NCBI RefSeq assembly: GCF_010668805.1
Contig: NZ_WUFT01000006.1
Location: 124,001-188,000 of the forward strand
Length of the DNA stretch: 64,000 bases
DNA from: Rhizobium phaseoli
GTDB taxonomy: Bacteria; Pseudomonadota; Alphaproteobacteria; Rhizobiales; Rhizobiaceae
Direction: 5' to 3'
Made by a program: the position numbers and the translations under genes. Each line of letters starts with the position of its first letter. Within the stretch, counting starts at the first letter, position 1. Positions 46,431-52,513 of this stretch are shown piece after piece. Below the pieces are notes generated by a model, which was given only the letters and a program-made list of their open reading frames with translations, did not search any database and had not been told where the DNA came from.

Positions 46431-46888
46431 TCTCGATTGCTGATAATTCAAGCAAGATCGTCCCCGTGAAAAGAATTCGCGAAGCCAATCGAAGGATTCG
46501 ATAATAAGTTTTCTATTGCTTCAGGAAGGATTCATGTGTAAAACCCCAATTGTTGACAATGGAAATCAGAAACTATTTTCGAGGTTGCTTGATATTCTCG
46601 ACCATAGAAATTTCGCGGTCATGCTAGTGACGTTTGCTCTATTAAGCAAGTCTATCGACTGGAAAATATACATATGGATCTCGGCGCCTCGTTGCGAGGT
46701 GCAGTGATCGGGTATGCTTCGCCGTTGCGGATCAGCCAGTCGTCGAGGTGTCGCAAGAACCCTGTCTGTCTTCGGGAACCCTTGCGTCGCCACTTCTATT
46801 TTTTGAAAAGATGGTGCTTCCTTGAAGCTTGCCGGAAAAGTCGGTTATGTGCGTCAAGTTCTGCAAAATTGGGCGGTCATGAGACTGG
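46431..46888. other. Region upstream of the recombinase operon
   Basis: This AT-richer stretch lies between the recombinase operon and an IS256 remnant. It includes TTGACA at about 46552 and several AT-rich blocks that could hold the operon promoter and regulatory sites. Short open frames on both strands lack family resemblance or good ribosome sites. No gene is called. Confidence 0.4.
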
Positions 46889-47283
46889 TCATGCGGCTTG
46901 ACGGAGTGCGAGTTTCTTGTGCTCGCGCAGGTCGTCCATATTGATGTAACGGTTGGCCTCCATCCAGTTTTCGTGGGTTTCCACGGCGAGCGCTCGCACA
47001 AGGCGTAGACAGCTCTCGGTGTTGGGAAAGATCAGGTCCTACGTCGAATTTCCTCGTTGAGGCGTTCGAGCATGTTGGTCGATTTAAAGTGCTTGTGATG
47101 CTGGCGTGCGTGGCAGCCGGAGGAAGGTGAGTGTCTGCTCGATGGCTTCCTCGACCCAACCGGTGAGGCGCGGATATTTGCCGGACCATTTGCCAAGCCA
47201 GGCGGAAAGATCGGCCTTCGCCTCGTCGAGGTCGCGCCGGTCGTATATCCATCGCAGCTCCTGCAGGCAGTATGGCCACCCCG
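46889..47283 (-). pseudogene. IS256-family transposase, C-terminal remnant
   Basis: Read on the minus strand with frame changes, this gives LQELRWIYDRRDLDEAKADL, then LTGWVEEAIEQTLTFLRLP, HHKHFKSTNMLERLNEEIRR, SCLRLVRALAVETHENWMEA and the ending RYINMDDLREHKKLALRQAA. It is the characteristic C-terminus of IS256-type (Mutator-like) transposases. There is a frameshift near the histidine segment, and a short deletion after EEIRRRT that removes the VVRIFPN stretch. The N-terminal and catalytic parts are missing. It is a dead fragment between the recombinase operon and the right end of the island. Confidence 0.85.
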
Positions 47284-47404
47284 TTTAGTGAATTTGCAGA
47301 ACCTTCAGCACGCTACCGAAAAGTCGCGGATATCGCGTACCAACCCCTCAATCCTTGCGAACAGTTTGCATACCAGGCCCGGCGAGGGTCCGTACGCGTT
47401 TTGA

Positions 47405-47476
47405 ATAGGGAGGACGGATTCGAACCCCTCTTTACAGAATGAGAATCTGTCGTCCTAACCGATAGACGAAGGGCGC
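47405..47476 (-). pseudogene. Broken tRNA-Glu (CUC) gene
   Basis: The first 47 nt from 47476 downward match the intact island tRNA-Glu(CUC) with one difference, keeping the D arm, anticodon stem and CTC. The T stem (AGGGG facing CCGTC) no longer pairs. The 3' acceptor strand reads CTCCCTA instead of AGGGCGC, so no acceptor stem can form. The 3' third was therefore replaced by unrelated sequence. It lies 75 bp left of the intact tRNA-Glu(UUC) and may be a scar of an earlier integration or excision. Confidence 0.8.
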
Positions 47477-47545
47477 AGGCCGGCCCCGCTAAAATAGGAG
47501 CGCGCGCAGAATTCTGCAAGCGGATGCGATGGCTTCTATATGGAG

Positions 47546-47655
47546 AGAAAGTGGTACGCCCTAGGGGAGTCGAACCCCTCTTCCCAGAATGAAAATCTGG
47601 TGTCCTAACCGATAGACGAAGGGCGCTTCCTTCGTGGTGGCGCCCTTATAGTCAG
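47546..47655 (+). repeat. Right copy of the 110-bp tRNA-Glu repeat
   Basis: This is identical to 12995-13104 over 110 bp, including the whole tRNA-Glu(UUC) gene and its 5' flank up to CCCTTATAGTCAG. Its first 26 bases include the 21-bp island crossover core at 47551-47571, the putative attR. Confidence 0.88.
47552..47626 (-). tRNA. tRNA-Glu (anticodon UUC), attachment-site copy
   Basis: It is identical in sequence and cloverleaf to the copy at 13001-13075, with CCA encoded at 47552-47554. The 3' end of the gene (21 bp, 47551-47571) is repeated at 13358-13378, so this is the tRNA whose 3' end was used and restored by island integration. It still looks fully functional. Confidence 0.95.
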
Positions 47656-47823
47656 GCGTTTTGAATCCCGCAAGCGGCAATTCGGTTTTCTTTCAAAAAA
47701 ATGACAGGAAATCCGAATGCGTTCGAAGAGCTGATTATTAAAGCTGAATCAATAGGCTGCCGGTTGTTTCTTTAACAAGACGAGGCGGCGCTTCCGTAAC
47801 GTCATGCGAAAATTGCGCGGTCG

Positions 47824-48894
47824 TCAGATCGCTCTTGCGGTCGCCATCGGCGCGCGTTTGCCGCCGCAGCCCCAGTTCCAGTCGCGGGTTTTGCCGGTAT
47901 CGAGATGGACCGAATCCGTGTGGCAATAGGTGCCGACACCGCCGCGGTTCGGCAGCGAGCGGATATAGGCGGCGATATCCGATTTCGTCACGCCGTCGAT
48001 CTGGATGTCGGCCGCCTCGCAGCTCTTGTGCATGGATTCGTCGGCGCCGCCGACCAGGCGGTTATGCTCTTCGTCGCGATAACCTGACGTGACGATAACA
48101 GGCCGGCCGAAATGGCTTTCGACCGTCTTGATCACATTCAGCAGCTCGGGCTTGAAGCAGCTGACCTCGACATGATCGTTCTGGAGATGCAGCCCGTTCG
48201 GCGCGATACGCGTCATGCCGGGCAGGGCAGCCTTGTGCAGCAGGCCGGAGAGGCTGCCAAGCAGGTTCTGCTTCGGCGCGCTGTAGAGCGCGTTCATCGT
48301 CGGGGCTGGACTGCCGTCTGTCGCCAACGACGCCGTTTGAACGGGCGCAGGCTGAGTGCTGCCATTCTGCGAGGATTGCTGCGGCAGCACCGGCTCCGCC
48401 GGCTGTGCCGATGCAGGCGGCTGGCTGTAGACGCTGCTTCTTGCGGGTACCGCGCCTTGAACCGGCGCATAGGCCTGCGGCTGAATGACGGTGGACGTGC
48501 CGTTGTTCTGCGGCGCCGGCTGATGATCCGAGAAAATGCTCATCGCCTGCGCGTTGATCCCGGTCGATTGCAGCACGAGCCCGCCGATATTGGCAGGTGC
48601 TGCCGTCGCCGGATCGGCCGGCGGGACGGCGGCATTCGGATCTTGAGCGACGAGCTGGGGCGCGGCTTGGGCGCCGGAGACGTTGACGAGCCGGGGGTCC
48701 GAGTACATTGATCGCGGGGCGGTTTTTGCAGGCGGCGCTGCCTGAGCAAGCTGCGGTGCTGCGGCTTGCGCCGCCGGAACCGCTGCCGCGGAGTCGAGCG
48801 CCTTCTTGTCCGACGCACAGCCGGACAGCGCCAGCACCGAAGTGGCGATCAGCAAAGCGCCCGTCAGGGGCATCCGCATCTCAATGTTATGCAA
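47824..48894 (-). CDS. Lipoprotein with C-terminal DUF882/peptidase M15-like domain
   Basis: This protein has up to 356 residues; the ATG at 48879 is an alternative start. The lipobox is LALSGC near residue 26. A long Ala/Pro/Gln-rich linker (about 30-215) leads to a C-terminal domain of about 130 residues. There VIVTSGYRDEEHNRLVGGAD, SMHKSCEAADIQIDG and CHTDSVHLDTGKTRDWNWG supply the His/Asp/His zinc-site pattern of the YcbK/M15 family, which cleaves peptidoglycan cross-links. A periplasmic envelope role is likely. It is monocistronic on the minus strand, next to the island boundary. Confidence 0.82.
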   Translation of the reverse strand: MHNIEMRMPLTGALLIATSVLALSGCASDKKALDSAAAVPAAQAAAPQLAQAAPPAKTAPRSMYSDPRLVNVSGAQAAPQLVAQDPNAAVPPADPATAAPANIGGLVLQSTGINAQAMSIFSDHQPAPQNNGTSTVIQPQAYAPVQGAVPARSSVYSQPPASAQPAEPVLPQQSSQNGSTQPAPVQTASLATDGSPAPTMNALYSAPKQNLLGSLSGLLHKAALPGMTRIAPNGLHLQNDHVEVSCFKPELLNVIKTVESHFGRPVIVTSGYRDEEHNRLVGGADESMHKSCEAADIQIDGVTKSDIAAYIRSLPNRGGVGTYCHTDSVHLDTGKTRDWNWGCGGKRAPMATARAI

Positions 48895-49023
48895 GCGACA
48901 GTCTCCAGTTGATGCGGAAAACGGGCGAAAACCGCCATCCTCCGCTTCGAGTCATCAGGAGATTGCCTGCGGCGCCGGATCGCGGCAAGCGTCAAGGCGC
49001 CAGCCGGACCCGAAATCGCAAAA

Positions 49024-49051
49024 GCCGCAAGCCTCGCAAAAGCCTTGCGGC
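49024..49051 (-). terminator. Probable intrinsic terminator after gloA
   Basis: An 8-bp stem, GCCGCAAG with CTTGCGGC, lies 9 nt downstream of the glyoxalase stop and on the minus strand is followed by TTTT. The loop is 12 nt and the T run is short, so strength is uncertain. Confidence 0.55.
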
Positions 49052-49059
49052 AAAAAGCC

Positions 49060-49500
49060 TTACCAGGCGCCGGTATTGCCCATCGAGGCCCAGGGTTCGG
49101 CGGCGGCAAGCGGGCTGCCCTTCTGCAGGATTTCGATCGAGATGCCGTCGGGCGAGCGCACGAAAGCCATGTTGCCGTCGCGCGGCGGCCGGTTGATGGT
49201 GATGCCGTTGTCCATCAGCGTCTGGCAGGTTGCATAAATATCGTCGACCTCATAGGCGAGGTGGCCGAAATTGCGTCCTCCGCTATAATCCTCCGTGTCC
49301 CAGTTGTAGGTCAGCTCCAGGCAGGGGGCCTTTTCGCTGCGTGCACGGTCGAGATCGTCGCGAGCGGCCAGGAAAACCAGGGTGAAACGGCCTTTGTCGT
49401 TTTCGTGGCGACGAATCTCCTCCAGCCCGAACAGCGTGGTATAAAAAGCGAGCGAGGCGTCCAGGTCTTTGACGCGTACCATTGTATGGAGATAACGCAT
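49060..49500 (-). CDS. gloA: Lactoylglutathione lyase (glyoxalase I)
   Basis: This 146-residue VOC-fold protein has the two beta-alpha-beta-beta-beta modules of glyoxalase I. MRYLHTMVRVKDLDASLAFY carries the first metal-ligand histidine, LELTYNWDTEDY the glutamate, GRNFGHLAYEVDDIY the second histidine, and FVRSPDGISIEILQ the last glutamate. It converts the methylglyoxal-glutathione hemithioacetal to S-lactoylglutathione. The ATG at 49500 with a GGA box fits the family N-terminus; an in-frame upstream start at 49560 adds unrelated residues. The gene stands alone, divergent from the cold-shock gene. Confidence 0.94.
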   Translation of the reverse strand: MRYLHTMVRVKDLDASLAFYTTLFGLEEIRRHENDKGRFTLVFLAARDDLDRARSEKAPCLELTYNWDTEDYSGGRNFGHLAYEVDDIYATCQTLMDNGITINRPPRDGNMAFVRSPDGISIEILQKGSPLAAAEPWASMGNTGAW

Positions 49501-49695
49501 TCTATCTACTCCTTTATTGGGGCTGGCCTTTTTCGGCGAGCTGAGGTCAGCTTCGGGCAAGTCATGTTTGGAAAATGTGCAGTTGGGAATAACCGAAAAC
49601 TAGGACTTGCGCTTATCCGTTACCAAGATGTTAATCTTGATTTCAAGAATCAGTTAACCGTAACAGTGTGACGCGTATTCGAGGGGCTGGCGACA

Positions 49696-50274
49696 ATGGC
49701 TGATAGGATTTCATCGAACGAATACTCCGACCTCGACGAGCTATCGGGAGAGCCGGTCGATCTTGTTGAAATCACCGGCGTCGTCAAGTGGTTTGACGTC
49801 GCCAAGGGTTTCGGCTTCATCGTGCCCGACAACGGCATGCAGGATGTCCTCCTGCACGTGACCTGCCTGCGCCGCGATGGTTACCAGACGATCCTCGAGG
49901 GAACACGCATCGTCGCCCTTATCCAGCGCCGCGAGCGCGGCTACCAGGCGTTCAAGATCCTTTCTATGGACCAGTCGACCGCGGTCCACCCTTCGCAGCT
50001 GCCGCCGGTGCGCACACATGTGCAGGTCACCGCGACGAGCGGGCTGGAGCGTGCGCTCGTCAAATGGTTCAACCGCACCAAGGGCTTCGGCTTCCTGACG
50101 CGCGGCGAGGGCACGGAAGACATCTTCGTGCACATGGAGACACTCCGCCGCTTCGGCCTGACGGAGCTTCGTCCCGGCCAGGTGGTGCTCGTCCGCTTCG
50201 GCGACGGCGAAAAGGGCCTGATGGCCGCAGAAATCCATCCCGACGTTCCGAGCCCGGCCAGCCGGTCGCATTGA
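49696..50274 (+). CDS. Double cold-shock-domain protein
   Basis: This 192-residue protein has two cold-shock domains. The first is about residues 25-95 with [18 protein letters not shown] and [11 protein letters not shown]. The second is about 118-185 with [20 protein letters not shown] and [11 protein letters not shown]. The RNP1-like KGFGF motif is intact in both, so both can bind single-stranded RNA or DNA. An acidic N-terminal leader ([17 protein letters not shown]) precedes them. Tandem-CSD proteins of this length are common in alphaproteobacteria. Only 1 nt separates it from the DUF192 gene, but a terminator hairpin lies just inside that gene. Confidence 0.93.
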   Translation: MADRISSNEYSDLDELSGEPVDLVEITGVVKWFDVAKGFGFIVPDNGMQDVLLHVTCLRRDGYQTILEGTRIVALIQRRERGYQAFKILSMDQSTAVHPSQLPPVRTHVQVTATSGLERALVKWFNRTKGFGFLTRGEGTEDIFVHMETLRRFGLTELRPGQVVLVRFGDGEKGLMAAEIHPDVPSPASRSH

Positions 50275-50275
50275 T

Positions 50276-50764
50276 ATGCGCGGTCTCATTCTTCTTCATG
50301 CGATCAGAAGCGCCATCCTGGCGCTTTTTTTCATGGTCGCCCTGCCGGCCTTGGCCGAGGAGCAGATGCGGTTCGACAAGGAGCCGCTGCTCATTCAGAC
50401 CGCCGCGGGCAAGCTGCTGCATTTCACCGTCGAGATCGCCTCGACTCCAGATCAGCGCGCCTACGGCCTGATGTTTCGCAAGACGATGGCCGATGATGCC
50501 GGCATGATCTTCGATTTCGACGAACCGCGGCGCGTCACCATGTGGATGGAAAACACAATTCTGCCGCTCGACATGCTTTTTGCCGACGACACCGGCACGA
50601 TCCGCCACATCAAGGAAAGGGCGGTGCCTTATTCGCGCGATATCATCGATTCGATGGGCAAGGTGAAATACGTCGTCGAACTCAATGCCGGCATCGTTGC
50701 CAAACTGGGAATCAAGCCGGGTGACAGGATCGTCAGCGCCACGACGACGCAGAAGGCGAAGTGA
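50276..50764 (+). CDS. Secreted DUF192 protein
   Basis: This 162-residue protein has a signal peptide (ILALFFMVALPALAEEQ). The mature protein is a single DUF192 domain. LLHFTVEIASTPDQRAYGLM, MIFDFDEPRRVTMWMENTIL, LDMLFADDTGTIRHIKERAV and the ending LNAGIVAKLGIKPGDRI are all typical. Members occur across bacteria; a defined biochemical role is not established. It is probably cotranscribed with the double cold-shock gene. The early codons encode a terminator-like hairpin, which would limit readthrough. Confidence 0.9.
   Translation: MRGLILLHAIRSAILALFFMVALPALAEEQMRFDKEPLLIQTAAGKLLHFTVEIASTPDQRAYGLMFRKTMADDAGMIFDFDEPRRVTMWMENTILPLDMLFADDTGTIRHIKERAVPYSRDIIDSMGKVKYVVELNAGIVAKLGIKPGDRIVSATTTQKAK
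50308..50331 (+). terminator. Terminator-like hairpin inside the DUF192 coding start
   Basis: An 8-bp stem (AAGCGCCA with TGGCGCTT) has a 3-nt loop and merges into a run of seven T residues. It has the form of a strong intrinsic terminator. It lies 34 nt after the cold-shock stop, and it overlaps codons about 11-19 of the DUF192 signal peptide. Confidence 0.82.
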
Positions 50765-50823
50765 CGGCGCGCGCATGCGAGTTGCGATGCCGCCGTCAAA
50801 ATCCAAAATATCGGGAAATTGAA

Positions 50824-50900
<77 letters not shown>

Positions 50901-51044
50901 TGCCGTGGCGGGGAGATACACGGTTCACTTCACCGTCGCAACCCATAAATCCAGCTCCGGCCGAAGTTTTCAATGTGATATGTGGATGCGTACAGGAAAA
51001 TCTGGGATTGGTCGTTTGACGCAAATGGACGGCAGGGGGCTGCT

Positions 51045-51158
51045 TCAGCCGCGTTCGAGCAGGCCGATATACTGGGCGTAGCTGATGGCAACGTAGAAGA
51101 AAGCCGTAATGCCAGCCCCGATCACAATGGCATTGAACTCCGCCGAACGTCTCATCAT
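51045..51158 (-). CDS. Possible 37-residue membrane protein
   Basis: A short frame opens at an ATG-ATG pair: [20 protein letters not shown], then [17 protein letters not shown]. It has a basic start, one hydrophobic helix of about 22 residues and a short polar tail, like other bacterial small membrane proteins. The ribosome site is weak and no neighbour suggests a role, so it is a candidate only. It was too short for standard length cutoffs. Confidence 0.45.
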   Translation of the reverse strand: MMRRSAEFNAIVIGAGITAFFYVAISYAQYIGLLERG

Positions 51159-51480
51159 GTGTGCAAATCCACTGAAATTGACTGAGCCGTAAATAGTCCC
51201 GAGGGCTGGCCGCGGCAATCAGATCGTGATCACAACATGAGACGATCGGTAATATTGCGCAACCGGCGGGGGCACGGGGGAGAATATCCGCAGCATCGCC
51301 TGATCACGGGGAAGGGATCGGAGCGCATTGTGGACCGCCTTTTTTCTTGAAAAGCCGGGGATTCGCGGATAAGCAAAATTCATCTCTTCGCGCTATCTCT
51401 AGAGATGAAGCAAGAGCCCCGGCAACGGGATTGAGACCATCAAAGGCGGGCGCTGCCCGCATAGTCGGAGACGCGCAGTC

Positions 51481-51786
51481 ATGTCTGCCAAGATCTATCG
51501 TCCAGCCAAGACCGCCATGCAGTCCGGCAAGGCCAAGACCCATCTCTGGGTGCTTGAATTCGATCAGGAGTCGCCGCGCAAGATCGATCCGATGATGGGG
51601 TACACATCCTCCGGCGACACGCGCCAGCAGGTGAAACTCACCTTCGAAACGCAGGAACTGGCCGAAGCCTATGCGCAGCGCAACGGCATCGAATACCGGG
51701 TCATCGCGCCGAAGGACCCGGCCCGCCAGGTTGTCGCCTATCCGGATAATTTCCGCTATACCCGCACGCAGCCCTGGACGCATTGA
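51481..51786 (+). CDS. NDUFS4-like ETC complex I accessory subunit
   Basis: This 101-residue protein starts [20 protein letters not shown]. The family core is [35 protein letters not shown], and [17 protein letters not shown] leading to [12 protein letters not shown]. This matches the alphaproteobacterial homologue of the mitochondrial complex I 18-kDa (NDUFS4) subunit, which binds near the NADH-oxidising arm of NADH dehydrogenase. It is encoded alone upstream of tRNA-Arg. No other complex I genes are in the window. Confidence 0.93.
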   Translation: MSAKIYRPAKTAMQSGKAKTHLWVLEFDQESPRKIDPMMGYTSSGDTRQQVKLTFETQELAEAYAQRNGIEYRVIAPKDPARQVVAYPDNFRYTRTQPWTH

Positions 51787-51842
51787 GATTTCTCGTCCAG
51801 AACTGCCGCATCGGTCGCGCTCCGTAAACGCGACCGCCGGAC

Positions 51843-51919
<77 letters not shown>

Positions 51920-52205
51920 GCCAATGAGCTAAAACTGCATCGATTTTTTTGAACACGCCAAACGGCAACAGGGTCGTCGAAGAGAGCAAAATGGCGACGG
52001 ATTGCCGGAATAGGTGCCGAAAGTCCCGGAATATTCCCGTACGAATCTTTGATTGTTTCATGAGCAGGTGACGCGGGCTCGATATGATCGATGACCCTTG
52101 CCGCATCTGAAGCGATGTCGCTGCGGCCGCAATCTGCGAGGCCGTCTATGGCCCCGTCTCGATCGTCTCATGCATCGGGTGTGAAGAGAAGCTCGCCATC
52201 GAGCG

Positions 52206-52495
52206 GAATTACTGTTCGGACTGATCTCGCAACACTTCGAACGAGGTGCCACGTTGATCGCCAGCAACCTTCCGTTCGACGAATGAACGGAGACCTTGGG
52301 ATCCGAGCGCCTGACCGGCGCTCTGCTGGACCGCATCACCCCCACGTCACCATCCTCGAGACGAAGGGCGGCAGCTATTGCCTCGCGCAAAGCCGCGCCC
52401 GAAAGCCCGGCTCACCCGTCGAAAAATCGCGGCGCGCGGATGGCTCATCCACGCGCCGAGCCAACTTTTGCGTGAATGTTGTGGCGATCGGGTGA
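52206..52495 (+). pseudogene. IS21-family helper ATPase (IstB) remnant
   Basis: Translated from 52206 the frame gives ELLFGLISQHFERGATLIAS, then NLPFDE, a TGA, and TETLGSERLTGALLDRIT. After a one-base frame change near 52338 it gives HVTILETKGGSYCLAQSRAR. This is the characteristic IstB C-terminus, with the usual Trp of FDEW mutated to stop. The P-loop part and the istA transposase are missing. It is a dead fragment between tRNA-Arg and the RTX gene. Confidence 0.82.
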
Positions 52496-52513
52496 CCGCC
52501 ACAACAGGTATAG

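Larger units (their letters stand above)
13358..47571. mobile_element. Integrated genomic island (about 34 kb) at tRNA-Glu
   Basis: The island is bounded by 21-bp direct repeats, GTGGTACGCCCTAGGGGAGT plus C, at 13358-13378 and 47551-47571. The right copy is the 3' end of the intact tRNA-Glu(UUC); the left copy is an isolated fragment in the same orientation. This is the usual footprint of tyrosine-recombinase integration into a tRNA 3' end. The content is accessory: a four-gene recombinase operon near the right end, BREX, a SIR2-SMC defence operon, an FtsH-like protease module, IS and tRNA remnants, and genes on both strands with many intergenic gaps. Collinear core genes flank it. Exact ends assume the 21-bp repeat is the crossover core. 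Confidence 0.86.

Noticed and set aside
46516..46707. A 63-codon hydrophobic frame before the IS256 relic
   Set aside because: It lacks a convincing ribosome site at its internal ATG and has no relatives I recognise; it was treated as part of the promoter region of the recombinase operon.
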